Shown: positions 7,322 to 17,237 of the stretch, in pieces
How the letters are laid out: every line of letters begins with the position of its first letter
Position numbering within the stretch: the stretch's first letter is position 1
Assembly: GCA_014239155.1 (NCBI GenBank)
Contig: JAAZZQ010000072.1
Location: 1-64,000 of the forward strand
Source: Lachnospiraceae bacterium
GTDB taxonomy: Bacteria; Bacillota; Clostridia; Lachnospirales; Lachnospiraceae
Direction: 5' to 3'
Length of the DNA stretch: 64,000 nt
The notes under the pieces: model-generated
Seen by the model: only the letters and a program-made list of their open reading frames with translations
What the model was told of the DNA's origin: nothing
Databases searched by the model: none
Made by a program: the position numbers and the translations under genes

Positions 7322-8170
7322 ATGGCATCTAATATTCTTGGAAAAATAAGCAAGGAGCGAACAATTAGTGCAGTTATTATTGTCATAGCAGCGTTGGCGT
7401 CTATCCTCCCGGGAGGAATAATACTGGCAGTAGTGTTGTATGTGATTTCGATTATTGGCTTTTTGGAGTTGACAAAGGCATGCGGTGTCAGGGAGGGAGA
7501 GAGGCAAAGTGCCCTTGAAATTGTGGGAATTGCAGCGATTACTTGCTATTATCCAATCCTTTATTTTGTGCAGAATTCTTCATATGGCGTGATGGTTATT
7601 CTTTTGGCAATGATTGCAATGATGTCTGTGTATGTGTTTGGTTTTCCAAAGTATCATGCTAATCAGGTAATGAATGCTTATTTTGCATTAATTTATGCAC
7701 CTGTAATGTTATCTTTTGTATTTTTGACGCGGCAGCTTGAAGACGGTATCTATCTGGTGTGGATGATTTTTATTAGTTCCTGGATATCAGATACGTTCGC
7801 TTATTTAACAGGTGTGATGATTGGAAAGCATAAACTTGCACCAGTGCTAAGCCCGAAAAAATCCATTGAGGGGTCAGTGGGTGGTATTGTGGGCGCTGCG
7901 CTGTTTGGTGCATTGTTTGGTGCATATATGGACAGCACGCTTGGACAGGAGCAGTATATAGTGATACTGACAGTGGTTGGCGGTGTTGGTTCTATTATAT
8001 CGCAGGTGGGGGACTTGGCAGCGTCGGCTATTAAGCGAAATTATGAGATTAAGGACTACGGGAAATTAATACCTGGGCATGGTGGTATTATGGACCGATT
8101 TGACAGTGTGATTTTTACAGCGCCAATTACCTATTTTTTAATTACGATTCTTATGAATGGGCATGGATGA
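7322..8170 (+). CDS. cdsA: Phosphatidate cytidylyltransferase
   Basis: A 282-residue integral membrane enzyme with about eight hydrophobic segments. It makes CDP-diacylglycerol from CTP and phosphatidic acid, the precursor of acidic phospholipids. The family signature is visible in the C-terminal half: [12 protein letters not shown], then [18 protein letters not shown] and [13 protein letters not shown]. The ATG follows the uppS stop codon directly, and its GGAGGAG ribosome site lies inside the end of uppS, which implies translational coupling. Confidence 0.96.
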   Translation: MASNILGKISKERTISAVIIVIAALASILPGGIILAVVLYVISIIGFLELTKACGVREGERQSALEIVGIAAITCYYPILYFVQNSSYGVMVILLAMIAMMSVYVFGFPKYHANQVMNAYFALIYAPVMLSFVFLTRQLEDGIYLVWMIFISSWISDTFAYLTGVMIGKHKLAPVLSPKKSIEGSVGGIVGAALFGALFGAYMDSTLGQEQYIVILTVVGGVGSIISQVGDLAASAIKRNYEIKDYGKLIPGHGGIMDRFDSVIFTAPITYFLITILMNGHG

Positions 8171-8204
8171 ATTATTTTAGGAATATAATAAGGAGGAGAA
8201 CTTT

Positions 8205-9350
8205 GTGAAGAAAATAGCAATACTTGGTTCTACGGGGTCAATTGGCACACAGACGCTTGAGATTGTGCGTGATAATCCAGATTTACAGGTGGTAGGATTG
8301 ACTGCGGGAACAAATATTGATTTGTTGGAAAAACAGGTAAGGGAGTTTCATCCACGACTGGTTTCGCTGCAAAGTGAGACGGCTTGTAAGGAATTAAAAG
8401 TGAGATTGGCGGATATAGAGGTTCAGATCATACCTGGTATGGAGGGATTACTTGCCGTTGCAGAGATGGAGGACTCGGAGATTGTTGTGACTGCTGTTGT
8501 TGGTATGATTGGCATTCAGCCGACAATTGCTGCAATAAAAAAAGGAAAAGATATTGCCTTGGCAAACAAAGAGACATTGGTGACAGCAGGGCATATTATT
8601 ATGCCGCTTGCCGCCAAAATGGGTGTGCTAATTCTGCCAGTTGACAGCGAACACAGCGCTATTTTTCAGTCATTGCAGGGAGAAAATAAAAATACAATCA
8701 GTAAACTTTTGATCACGGCATCTGGAGGACCATTTCGAGGACGAACTAGACAGGAGTTAGCGTTGGTGCAACTTGAGGATGCACTAAAACATCCGAATTG
8801 GTCTATGGGGCACAAGATTACAATTGATTCGGCGACGCTTGTCAATAAAGGGCTTGAGGTTATGGAGGCGAAATGGCTTTTTGATGTCAGTTTAGACCAG
8901 ATTCAGGTGGTAGTGCATCCACAAAGTATTATTCATTCAATGGTAGAATATGTGGATGGCGGGATTATGGCACAGCTTGGAACGCCTGATATGAAACTGC
9001 CAATACAGTATGCACTGTTTTATCCAGACAGGCGTCCAATGGCAGGAAAACGAGTCGATTTCTATGCGCTTGGAAGTATTACTTTTGAGAAGCCAGACAT
9101 GGATACTTTTGTGGGCTTAAGGCTGGCAATGCGGGCAGCAGAAAAAGGTGGTAGTATGCCAACAGTATTTAATGCGGCAAATGAGAAAGCGGTGAGTTTA
9201 TTTTTAAATAAAAAGATTCAATTTTTACAGATTCCTGAAATAATTGAAATGTGTATGGATGCACATCACAGAATTGAAAATCCGAATGTGGAAGAGATTT
9301 TAAAGATAGAACAGGAAACTTATGAGTTGATTTATTCTAAGTTTATATAA
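8205..9350 (+). CDS. dxr: 1-deoxy-D-xylulose 5-phosphate reductoisomerase
   Basis: A 381-residue enzyme of the MEP isoprenoid pathway that converts DXP to MEP using NADPH. Motifs present are the N-terminal NADPH-binding ILGSTGSIG, ALANKETLV, PVDSEHSAIFQSL (metal and substrate binding), SGGPFRG, and HPNWSMGHKITIDSATLVNKG. Length is normal. The start is GTG, with AAGGAGG at proper spacing. Together with ispG downstream it indicates the MEP route. It is the usual fosmidomycin target (family knowledge). Confidence 0.97.
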   Translation: MKKIAILGSTGSIGTQTLEIVRDNPDLQVVGLTAGTNIDLLEKQVREFHPRLVSLQSETACKELKVRLADIEVQIIPGMEGLLAVAEMEDSEIVVTAVVGMIGIQPTIAAIKKGKDIALANKETLVTAGHIIMPLAAKMGVLILPVDSEHSAIFQSLQGENKNTISKLLITASGGPFRGRTRQELALVQLEDALKHPNWSMGHKITIDSATLVNKGLEVMEAKWLFDVSLDQIQVVVHPQSIIHSMVEYVDGGIMAQLGTPDMKLPIQYALFYPDRRPMAGKRVDFYALGSITFEKPDMDTFVGLRLAMRAAEKGGSMPTVFNAANEKAVSLFLNKKIQFLQIPEIIEMCMDAHHRIENPNVEEILKIEQETYELIYSKFI

Positions 9351-9446
9351 AAGAAGTTATATTAGATTCTTTGAAAGTACAAAGTGTTTTTATAGAAAGG
9401 GAGTTATGCGACTTGCAATGATTTCGGTCGCAGGACGTTAATTTTG

Positions 9447-9500
9447 TAAGGAATTGTAGAAAGATAGGTGATACAAATTTATTTTTCTACAGTTTCTAAA
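9447..9500 (+). repeat. Dispersed hairpin repeat, family E, copy 1
   Basis: GGAATTGTAGAAA (9450-9462) pairs with TTTCTACAGTTTC (9484-9496). The loop contains ATAGGTGATACAAAT. The left arm and loop share a ~33-base pattern with copies near 17047, 39101 and 40534. The loop could also be read as an extended -10 (TG, one base, TACAAA) for rseP. Confidence 0.6.
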
Positions 9501-9528
9501 GATAAAAATAGGGAGGAAAAAATAAGGA

Positions 9529-10605
9529 ATGATTGTCACAATTATTGTATTTGTGCTAATTTTTGGGGTGGTGGTGATTGCGCATGAGCTTGGTCATTTT
9601 CTGATTGCAAAGCTGAATGGTATTACGGTATTGCAGTTTTCAATTGGTATGGGACCAGACATTATTAAATTTACAAAAGGCGGGACAAAATATGTACTCA
9701 AGTTGCTGCCAATTGGCGGTGCTTGTATGTTTGAGGGCGAAGATGGCATTTATTCAACTGCGTCTGACGGTGAAGAAAAAAAAGGACAGAAACCGGAGGG
9801 GGCATTTAATGATGCAAATGTTTGGGCGAGAATTGCAACTGTTTTTGCAGGACCATTCTTTAATATTATTCTTGCATTTTTGTTGTCGCTAATTGTGGTT
9901 GGTTTTTCCGGTGAGGTGATTCCAATAATTAATTCTCTGACAGAGGGATATCCAGCGTTGGAGGCAGGATTGCAGGAGGGAGATATCATCACAAGAATTG
10001 ACGGAGAGCGTATCTACCTGCAAGGAGAAGTAACTTTTGCGTCTGCATTGAGCGGTGGGGAGCCGATGGAGATTGAGTATAAGCGGGATGGTGAGAAGTA
10101 TACAACAATAGTCACACCAAAATTTAGCGACCAGGATAATCGGTATTACATTGGATTTACGATTGGAGAGACAATTAAATGCAAGGGATTGGACTTGATT
10201 AAGTACAGTGTCTATGAGGTGCGTTATTGGTTTAAGACAACAATTAAAAGCCTTTTCATGTTAGTACAAGGAAAACTTTCTGCAAATGACTTATCTGGTC
10301 CAGTTGGTATCGCAGCGACAATTGATGAGACGATTGAAGTGACAAAACCATATGGTTTGCCGACAGTAGTGCTCACCATGATTAATTTTGCGGTGCTGCT
10401 CAGCGTGAATCTTGGCATTATGAATCTACTGCCATTACCTGCGCTTGACGGCGGAAGGCTTTTGTTTCTGTTTATTGAAGTTGTTCGTGGTAAGCCAGTA
10501 TCACCTGACAAGGAAGGATTGGTGCACTTTATTGGATTTGTCGCGCTGATGGTGTTGATGGTATTTGTATTATATAATGATATTACTAGAATCTTTGCAC
10601 GTTGA
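9529..10605 (+). CDS. rseP: Site-2 intramembrane zinc metalloprotease RseP/RasP
   Basis: A 358-residue membrane protease of the M50 family. The zinc motif HELGH is at residues 19-23 in the first membrane segment. A PDZ domain lies about residues 125-205 (segment EAGLQEGDIITRIDGERI). The C-terminal MNLLPLPALDGGR supplies the third metal ligand. Family members cleave anti-sigma factors, signal-peptide remnants and division proteins within the membrane. It sits at its usual place after dxr. AT-rich spacer DNA carries family E repeat copy 1, and GGAGG precedes the ATG. Confidence 0.95.
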   Translation: MIVTIIVFVLIFGVVVIAHELGHFLIAKLNGITVLQFSIGMGPDIIKFTKGGTKYVLKLLPIGGACMFEGEDGIYSTASDGEEKKGQKPEGAFNDANVWARIATVFAGPFFNIILAFLLSLIVVGFSGEVIPIINSLTEGYPALEAGLQEGDIITRIDGERIYLQGEVTFASALSGGEPMEIEYKRDGEKYTTIVTPKFSDQDNRYYIGFTIGETIKCKGLDLIKYSVYEVRYWFKTTIKSLFMLVQGKLSANDLSGPVGIAATIDETIEVTKPYGLPTVVLTMINFAVLLSVNLGIMNLLPLPALDGGRLLFLFIEVVRGKPVSPDKEGLVHFIGFVALMVLMVFVLYNDITRIFAR

Positions 10606-10689
10606 GATGTGCCAGTTATTTTCCTACAGTTTCTTGAGAATTTTTTAGTGTGCGGACTCTCAAAGGCGTATAAAAATAGGAGGAAAACA

Positions 10690-11742
10690 ATGTATCGAGA
10701 TAAAACCAAAGTGGTACACATTGGGAATCGTGTTATTGGCGGTGGAAACCCAATTTTGATTCAGTCTATGACAAACACAAAAACAAATGATGTGGCGGCG
10801 ACAGTGGAACAGATTCAGCGTCTTGCAGAGGCGGGCTGTGATATTGTGAGATGTACTGTTCCAAATATGGATGCTGCAAAGGCGATTGCTCAGATCAAGA
10901 AGAAGGTATCCATTCCCTTGGTGGCGGATATTCATTTTGACTATAAGATGGCAATTGCTGCTATGGAGTATGGTGCTGATAAGATTCGCATCAATCCCGG
11001 AAATATTGGAAGCAAAGAAAAGATGGCTGAGGTTGTGCGCGTTGCTAAAGAGCGGAACATTCCGATTCGTGTCGGTGTAAACAGCGGTTCACTGGAAAGG
11101 GAGCTGATCGAGAAAAATAATGGAGTCACCGCGGAAGGTATTGTAGAGAGTGCATTGGATAAAGTGCATATGATTGAAGCGTTAGGGTATGATAATGTTG
11201 TAATTAGCATTAAATCATCTGATGTTATGATGTGTGTAAAGGCACATGAATTGCTTGCTGACAAAACGCAGTATCCGCTGCATGTGGGTATTACGGAGGC
11301 TGGTACAGTGACAAGCGGAAACATTAAGTCGGCAGTAGGGCTTGGTATTATACTGAATCAAGGAATTGGTGATACAATTCGCGTATCGCTTACAGGAGAC
11401 CCCATTGAGGAGATTAAATCTGCAAAATTGATTTTGCGCACATTGGGGCTGCGAACGAGTGGCATTGAGGTGGTTTCTTGCCCAACATGCGGTAGAACGA
11501 ATATAGACTTAATTGGATTGGCAAATCAGGTAGAAACAATGGTGCAGGGATACAATCTCAATATTAAAGTGGCTGTGATGGGCTGTGCAGTCAATGGTCC
11601 GGGTGAGGCGAAAGAGGCAGATATTGGAATTGCGGGTGGTATTGGAGAAGGGCTTCTTATTAAGAAGGGAGAAATTGTCAAAAAAGTACCAGAAAATGAG
11701 CTTTTGGATACACTAAAGTATGAATTAGACCATTGGAAGTAG
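10690..11742 (+). CDS. ispG: 4-hydroxy-3-methylbut-2-enyl diphosphate synthase (flavodoxin-dependent)
   Basis: A 350-residue iron-sulfur enzyme of the MEP pathway that converts MEcPP to HMBPP. The N-terminal TIM-barrel part carries IQSMTNT and VADIHFDY. The C-terminal part holds the [4Fe-4S] ligands Cys264 and Cys267 (CPTCGRT), Cys299 and the following Glu (CAVNGPGE). The frame is open to 10609, but TAGGAGG before the ATG at 10690 and the family N-terminus fix the start. The short compact form without a large insert is the usual bacterial type. Confidence 0.96.
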   Translation: MYRDKTKVVHIGNRVIGGGNPILIQSMTNTKTNDVAATVEQIQRLAEAGCDIVRCTVPNMDAAKAIAQIKKKVSIPLVADIHFDYKMAIAAMEYGADKIRINPGNIGSKEKMAEVVRVAKERNIPIRVGVNSGSLERELIEKNNGVTAEGIVESALDKVHMIEALGYDNVVISIKSSDVMMCVKAHELLADKTQYPLHVGITEAGTVTSGNIKSAVGLGIILNQGIGDTIRVSLTGDPIEEIKSAKLILRTLGLRTSGIEVVSCPTCGRTNIDLIGLANQVETMVQGYNLNIKVAVMGCAVNGPGEAKEADIGIAGGIGEGLLIKKGEIVKKVPENELLDTLKYELDHWK

Positions 11743-11755
11743 GCTGAGGTTAAGA

Positions 11756-14700
11756 ATGGAAAAGAAATTTTTCGAGGCATTTCCAAATCTTGAATTAATT
11801 GGTGTGCAGAAGGATTTATTTGAACAAACCATAGTGGAGCGAATTACTGCGACAAAACGGAAAGATTTGTTGCGCATTTATTTTAAAAGTGAACGATTGA
11901 TTCAAAAAGAACTTGTGTATGCAGTGGAAAAGGAGATAAAAAAACAATTTTTTCCGCGGGATAATATTCATATAAAATTATATGAGCGGTTTATTCTTTC
12001 TGGGCAGTACAACCCACAAAGGCTGATGGAGCTATATCGAGAAAGTATTTTAAAGGAGATAAAAGAATGTGACCATATGCTCTACACAATGTTTCGCCAG
12101 GCAGATATACAGTTTCCAGAAGAAATGGTTATGGAGATTGTGCTTGAGGACAGTGTGATTGCAAAGTCCAAGGAAGATGAATTAATTGGTATTTTGGACA
12201 AGGTGCTGAATGAGCGCTGTGGCTTTCAGGTAAAATTTCAGACTGTGTACAAGAAAGCAGCAGTAGGCAGGTATAAGAAGGAAGATGAACTTCGCATCCG
12301 AAAGATTGTAGAGGTTATTAGAAGTCGCTTTGAAGGAAATGCTGAAGTCACACAGGAAGAACCACCCCAATCCTTTCCCTTGCCAAAACCCAAGGAGGAT
12401 ACGAGTGTTGTTAGTTCCGAGAAGCCTAAGACAACTGTGACAGCGAAACAAAAAGATACAGCAGTCGCCTCCACAGTAGAACGAAAATCTTATGGAAAAT
12501 TCGACAGGGGCGCAGACAAGGTAATGCAGCGGAGGGCATTAAAGCGCTCTGATAATCCCAATGTTATTTTTGGGCGCGATTTTGAGGATGAGAGTATCAA
12601 TATTGAGGAAATTTGGGGCGAGATGGGAGAAGTGGTGATAAAGGGCAAAGTACGTGCACTGGAAACCCGCGAAATCCGTAATGAGCGCACAATTGTAAGT
12701 TTTGAAATCACAGATTTCACAGATACAATTAAAGTAAAAATGTTTATTCATAATGATCATCTTGCAGAGCTTATGACAGATTTAAAAGTTGGCGCATTTT
12801 TGAAAATAAAGGGTGTTACAGTAAATGATACATTTGATAGGGAATTGACAATTGGTTCTGTTGTCGGTGTTATGAAAATTCCTGATTTTACGACGATTCG
12901 CATGGACAATAGTGCCAGAAAGCGCGTGGAGCTGCACTGTCATACCAAGATGAGTGACATGGACGGAGTTTCCGATGTCAAAGACCTCATCAAACGTGCA
13001 AAAAAGTGGGGACACACAGCGCTTGCTATCACAGATCATGGTTGTGTACAAGCTTTTCCAGATGCGAACCATGCCCTTGACCACGGGGATAAATTTAAAG
13101 TTATATATGGTGTGGAAGGGTATCTAGTCGATGACCTGAAAGAGATTGTAACCAATGACAAAGGGCAGTCGCTCAACGATACGTTTGTGGTATTTGATAT
13201 TGAGACAACAGGGTTTTCACCAGTTACAAACCGCATTATAGAGATTGGCGCAGTGAAAGTGCAAAACGGACAGATTGTGGACCGTTTTTCTACCTTTGTC
13301 AACCCCGAAGTGCCGATACCATTTGAAATTGAAAAGCTGACCAGCATTAACGACAGTATGGTGATGAACGCGGAGACAATTGAGATGGCGCTGCCTAAGT
13401 TTTTGGAATTTGTGGGAGATGCAGTGCTTGTAGCGCACAATGCGAACTTTGATGTGAGCTTTATTAGAGAAAATGCACAAAGGCAGCAGATTCCAGTGAA
13501 TTTCACTTATGTGGACACAGTTGGCATTGCGCGGATGTTGCTCACAGGGCAGGCAAAATACACGTTGGATGCGGTTGCTAAAACGTTAAAGATTTCGCTC
13601 GAAAATCATCACAGAGCAGTTGACGACGCAGAGTGTACCGCAGAGATTTTTGCAAAATTTATTGAAATGCTGGCGAAGGAAGAAGTTTACACGCTTGAGG
13701 CGATGAATGAGATGGGAAAGTCGAGCGTGGATGCTGTTAGAAAACTTCATTCTTTTCACATTATTATATTGGCGAAAAATCAGACAGGGCGTATTAATCT
13801 GTATAAGCTTGTGTCAGAATCCCATTTAACATATTTTTATAAAAGACCGTTGATTCCAAAAAGTTTAATTATGCAATATCGAGAGGGACTTATTTTGGGA
13901 AGCGCCTGCGAGGCAGGAGAATTGTTTGGTGCGTTGTTGGATGGACAGAGTGAGGAGCAGATTGCGCGCATAGTAGATTTTTATGATTATCTTGAAATAC
14001 AGCCGATTGGTAACAATCGATTTATGGTTGCGTCAGAGCGACACAGGAATATCAATTCAGAGGAGGATTTAATCGCATTAAATAAACGTGTTGTCAAGCT
14101 TGGAGAACAGTTTCGGAAGCCGGTGGTTGCCACCTGTGATGTGCATTTTCTTGACCCAGAAGATGAGGTGTACAGGCGTATTATTATGACAGGAAAAGGA
14201 TTTAAAGATGCAGATGATCAAGCGCCCTTGTATCTGCGTACAACGGAAGAGATGCTAGATGAATTTTCTTATTATCTGGGCAGTGAGAAGGCAGAAGAAA
14301 TTGTAATCACAAACACAAATAGGATTGCGGATATGTGTGATAGAATCGCACCAGTGCGTCCAGATAAATGTCCGCCAGTGATTGAGAACAGCGACCAACA
14401 GCTCACAGATATCTGTTACAGGAAGGCACATGAAATGTACGGTGACGAGCTTCCTGATATTGTGGAGGCAAGATTGAAGCGGGAATTAAACTCAATTATT
14501 AGCAACGGATTTGCCGTGATGTATATCATCGCCCAAAAACTTGTATGGAAGTCTGTGGAAGATGGTTATTTAGTAGGTTCGCGCGGCTCTGTAGGCTCCT
14601 CTTTTGTGGCGACGATGGCTGGGATCACGGAGGTGAATCCACTCAGCCCGCACTATTATTGTAAAAATCGTCATTACAGTGATTTTTATTCAGATGAGGT

Positions 14701-16285
14701 TAAAAAATTTGCTGGAATGGCGGGCTGTGATATGCCTGACAAACTCTGTCCAGTCTGTGGAGAAAAACTGATTAAGGATGGTTTTGATATTCCATTTGAG
14801 ACATTTCTTGGTTTTAAGGGAAACAAGGAACCAGATATTGACTTAAATTTTTCAGGAGAATATCAAAGTAAAGCACATAAATATACAGAGGTTATCTTTG
14901 GATATGGTCAGACTTTTCGCGCGGGGACAATTGGTACATTGGCGGACAAGACAGCTTTTGGATATGTAAAGAATTATTATGAGGAGCGCGGGAAACATAA
15001 GCGAACCAGCGAGATTAATCGTATTGTGGAGGGGTGCGTGGGTGTGAGACGCACCACGGGACAACACCCCGGTGGTATTGTTGTATTACCAGTGGGGGAG
15101 GAAATTAATTCTTTTACACCAGTGCAACATCCCGCAAATGATATGACAACGGATACCATCACAACGCATTTTGACTATCATTCGATTGACCATAATCTGC
15201 TTAAACTTGATATTCTTGGGCATGATGATCCGACCATGATTCGTATGTTACAGGATTTAACAGGCATTGATCCGACAACAATACCACTTGATGATAAAGA
15301 AGTTATGTCACTCTTTCAAAACACGTCAGCGCTTGGTATTACGCCAGAAGAGATTGGCGGATGTAAGTTAGGGTGTCTTGGGATTCCTGAGTTTGGTACA
15401 GATTTTGCGATGCAGATGGTCATTGATGCACAGCCAAAATATTTTTCTGATCTCGTTAGGATATCCGGACTGTCACATGGGACTGATGTTTGGCTTGGCA
15501 ATGCACAGACTTTGATTCAGGAGGGAAAGGCGACAATTTCTACGGCAATCTGTACACGTGATGATATTATGACCTATCTAATTGGTATGGGATTGGATTC
15601 TGAAGAGTCCTTTAAGATTATGGAGGCTGTGCGAAAAGGGACTGTCGCTAAAGGCAAGTGTGGTAATTGGGCGGAGTGGAAACGGGATATGCTGGATCAT
15701 AATGTGCCAGACTGGTATGTGTGGTCGTGTGAAAAGATTCAGTATATGTTTCCAAAAGCACATGCGGCAGCGTATGTTATGATGGGCTGGCGTATCGCAT
15801 ACTGCAAGATTAATTATCCATTGGCATATTACTGTGCCTTTTTCAGCATTCGGGCTTCGGCATTTTCTTACGAGACAATGTGTCTGGGGCGTGAACATTT
15901 GGAACATGTTATGGCAGAGTACCGAAAACGCAGCGACAGTTTGTCAAATAAGGAACAGGATGCACTGAAGGATATGCGCATTGTGCAGGAGATGTATGCG
16001 AGAGGTTTTGCGTTTGAGCCAATTGATATCTTTAGGGCACATTCGAGAAACTTCCAGATTGTTAACAATAAAGTGATGCCATCATTAAGCAGCATTGAGG
16101 GACTTGGCGAGAAGGCGGCAGATGCGATTATGGAGGCGGCTAAGGACGGACCATTCTTGTCAAAAGATGATTTTCGGAGTCGGACGAAGGTGTCTAAGAC
16201 TGTAATAGATTTAATGGCGGACTTAGGATTATTGGGGGATATTCCAGAGTCAAATCAAATAAGTTTGTTTGATTTGGTTGGATAG
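11756..16285 (+). CDS. polC: DNA polymerase III PolC-type alpha subunit
   Basis: A 1509-residue replicative polymerase of the low-GC Gram-positive type, slightly longer than the ~1440 usual for Bacillus. In order it has N-terminal regions, a Pro/Thr/Lys-rich linker (~residues 200-270), an OB-fold, a PHP domain split around the exonuclease (HCHT near residue 394), and an inserted DnaQ-type 3'-5' exonuclease with DIETTG at ~481 and a later HNANFD. A zinc-finger stretch with CPVCGEK lies near residue 998. Polymerase motifs include GSRGSVGSSFVATM and PDIDLNFSGEYQ, and it ends QISLFDLVG. The ribosome site is weak (GAGG). The gap to ispG is 13 bases, so it is cotranscribed. Confidence 0.98.
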   Translation: MEKKFFEAFPNLELIGVQKDLFEQTIVERITATKRKDLLRIYFKSERLIQKELVYAVEKEIKKQFFPRDNIHIKLYERFILSGQYNPQRLMELYRESILKEIKECDHMLYTMFRQADIQFPEEMVMEIVLEDSVIAKSKEDELIGILDKVLNERCGFQVKFQTVYKKAAVGRYKKEDELRIRKIVEVIRSRFEGNAEVTQEEPPQSFPLPKPKEDTSVVSSEKPKTTVTAKQKDTAVASTVERKSYGKFDRGADKVMQRRALKRSDNPNVIFGRDFEDESINIEEIWGEMGEVVIKGKVRALETREIRNERTIVSFEITDFTDTIKVKMFIHNDHLAELMTDLKVGAFLKIKGVTVNDTFDRELTIGSVVGVMKIPDFTTIRMDNSARKRVELHCHTKMSDMDGVSDVKDLIKRAKKWGHTALAITDHGCVQAFPDANHALDHGDKFKVIYGVEGYLVDDLKEIVTNDKGQSLNDTFVVFDIETTGFSPVTNRIIEIGAVKVQNGQIVDRFSTFVNPEVPIPFEIEKLTSINDSMVMNAETIEMALPKFLEFVGDAVLVAHNANFDVSFIRENAQRQQIPVNFTYVDTVGIARMLLTGQAKYTLDAVAKTLKISLENHHRAVDDAECTAEIFAKFIEMLAKEEVYTLEAMNEMGKSSVDAVRKLHSFHIIILAKNQTGRINLYKLVSESHLTYFYKRPLIPKSLIMQYREGLILGSACEAGELFGALLDGQSEEQIARIVDFYDYLEIQPIGNNRFMVASERHRNINSEEDLIALNKRVVKLGEQFRKPVVATCDVHFLDPEDEVYRRIIMTGKGFKDADDQAPLYLRTTEEMLDEFSYYLGSEKAEEIVITNTNRIADMCDRIAPVRPDKCPPVIENSDQQLTDICYRKAHEMYGDELPDIVEARLKRELNSIISNGFAVMYIIAQKLVWKSVEDGYLVGSRGSVGSSFVATMAGITEVNPLSPHYYCKNRHYSDFYSDEVKKFAGMAGCDMPDKLCPVCGEKLIKDGFDIPFETFLGFKGNKEPDIDLNFSGEYQSKAHKYTEVIFGYGQTFRAGTIGTLADKTAFGYVKNYYEERGKHKRTSEINRIVEGCVGVRRTTGQHPGGIVVLPVGEEINSFTPVQHPANDMTTDTITTHFDYHSIDHNLLKLDILGHDDPTMIRMLQDLTGIDPTTIPLDDKEVMSLFQNTSALGITPEEIGGCKLGCLGIPEFGTDFAMQMVIDAQPKYFSDLVRISGLSHGTDVWLGNAQTLIQEGKATISTAICTRDDIMTYLIGMGLDSEESFKIMEAVRKGTVAKGKCGNWAEWKRDMLDHNVPDWYVWSCEKIQYMFPKAHAAAYVMMGWRIAYCKINYPLAYYCAFFSIRASAFSYETMCLGREHLEHVMAEYRKRSDSLSNKEQDALKDMRIVQEMYARGFAFEPIDIFRAHSRNFQIVNNKVMPSLSSIEGLGEKAADAIMEAAKDGPFLSKDDFRSRTKVSKTVIDLMADLGLLGDIPESNQISLFDLVG

Positions 16286-16535
16286 ACAAAAGAAACTTTA
16301 TTGCAGGCGTGCGAATCTGTAATCTGTCAGCAGAGCTGACTCGCACACTGCAGCAAGAATGCCAATGGCATTCTTGGAAAAAATGGAGACTGTTATTGTT
16401 GCATTTTAACAAGAATGGTCTCTTATTTTTATGTCGTTTCACAAAAAATAGTGATAGTTTTTATCAATGTATACACCTTTTTGTAAAAAAGTAAGACTAA
16501 ATATTATAAAATTTTTTGCATTGGGAAATAAACAC

Positions 16536-16564
16536 TTGTTATTTCATTTCTTTTCATGTAAAAT
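16536..16564 (+). promoter_or_regulatory. mraZ promoter (start of the dcw operon)
   Basis: TTGTTA (16536-16541), a 17-base spacer and TAAAAT (16559-16564). It lies immediately upstream of the four MraZ-type repeats, so a bound repressor would cover the transcription start. Confidence 0.7.
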
Positions 16565-16573
16565 GAAGATGAA

Positions 16574-16608
16574 AGTGGCACAGAGTGGAATAAAGTGGTG
16601 CGAAGTGG
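16574..16608 (+). promoter_or_regulatory. MraZ operator: four AGTGG direct repeats
   Basis: AGTGG occurs at 16574, 16584, 16594 and 16604, exactly 10 bases apart, between the promoter -10 and the mraZ start. MraZ of other bacteria is known to bind short G-rich direct repeats spaced by one helical turn in its own promoter. The last repeat lies next to the ribosome site. Confidence 0.85.
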
Positions 16609-16618
16609 TGGTGATTAG

Positions 16619-17050
16619 ATGTTCATGGGTGAATACGATCATACAATTGATACCAAGGGCAGACTTATCATACCTGCAAAATTTCGCGAGGTTCTAGGGG
16701 ACAACTTTGTAGTGACAAAAGGGCTTGATGGCTGTCTGTTTGTGTATGGCAATACAGAGTGGTCCGCTTTGGAAGACAAACTGAAAACACTGCCGCTTAT
16801 GAACAAAGAAGCCCGCAAATTTGCTCGTTTTTTTCTGGCAGGTGCAGTCAGTGTAGAGGTGGACAAACAGGGAAGAATACTGATACCGTCTGTATTGAGA
16901 GCGTTTGCAGCGCTAGATAAGGAAGTTGTTCTTGCAGGAGTAGGCACGCGAATTGAGATTTGGAGTAAAAACCGGTGGGAGGAAACTTTGGAGTACGACG
17001 ATATGGAGGAGATTGCAGAACATATGTCTGAACTTGGACAAATGATTTAG
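16619..17050 (+). CDS. mraZ: Transcriptional regulator MraZ
   Basis: A 143-residue protein with two SpoVT/AbrB-like beta-barrel domains: [24 protein letters not shown] at the N-terminus and a second copy around [19 protein letters not shown]. MraZ forms a ring-shaped oligomer that represses the division and cell-wall operon from its own promoter. The start is the first ATG of MFMGEY. The ribosome site is an unusual GGTGGTGAT that overlaps the operator repeats. It is the first gene of the dcw cluster. Confidence 0.97.
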   Translation: MFMGEYDHTIDTKGRLIIPAKFREVLGDNFVVTKGLDGCLFVYGNTEWSALEDKLKTLPLMNKEARKFARFFLAGAVSVEVDKQGRILIPSVLRAFAALDKEVVLAGVGTRIEIWSKNRWEETLEYDDMEEIAEHMSELGQMI

Positions 17051-17206
17051 GATCTGTAGGAAAATAAGTGATATAAATTGCGCGGGATATTTCTTTGAGG
17101 GGTATGTTAAAAAACGCAGGTGTAGCGGGTTATAGCGAGATTTTTTGGCATACATAATCAAAGAAATGGACAGGTCAAGATGGGGCAGTTGTTTTTCTAT
17201 AGACTC
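17047..17206 (+). repeat. Dispersed hairpin repeat, family E, copy 2, with inner GTAGCGGG hairpin
   Basis: The outer arms are TTAGGATCTGTAGGAAAA (from 17047) and TTTTCTATAGACTC (to 17206). Inside the left part is AAGTGATATAAAT, the family E loop. The remaining loop holds a second long hairpin: ATTTCTTTGA (17089-17098) with TCAAAGAAAT (17158-17167), then GTATGTTAAAAAA (17102-17114) with TTTTTTGGCATAC (17141-17153). Its loop contains GGTGTAGCGGGTT. It fills most of the mraZ-rsmH gap. Confidence 0.6.
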
Positions 17207-17237
17207 TTAGCATGTATCCGCAGAAAGGAACCATAGT

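Larger units (their letters stand above)
16286..16618. other. Intergenic region polC-mraZ: hairpins, promoter and MraZ sites
   Basis: No gene was seen in these ~330 bases. A nested hairpin occupies 16302-16352 (TGCAG/CTGCA, GTGCGA/TCGCAC, GTCAG/CTGAC). A 9-bp hairpin AAGAATGCC/GGCATTCTT follows immediately at about 16355-16375. These may terminate polC, although no clean T-run follows. Reverse-complemented, the first part (GTGCGAATCTGT) resembles the family P repeat. The mraZ promoter and four direct repeats occupy the right part. Confidence 0.6.
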
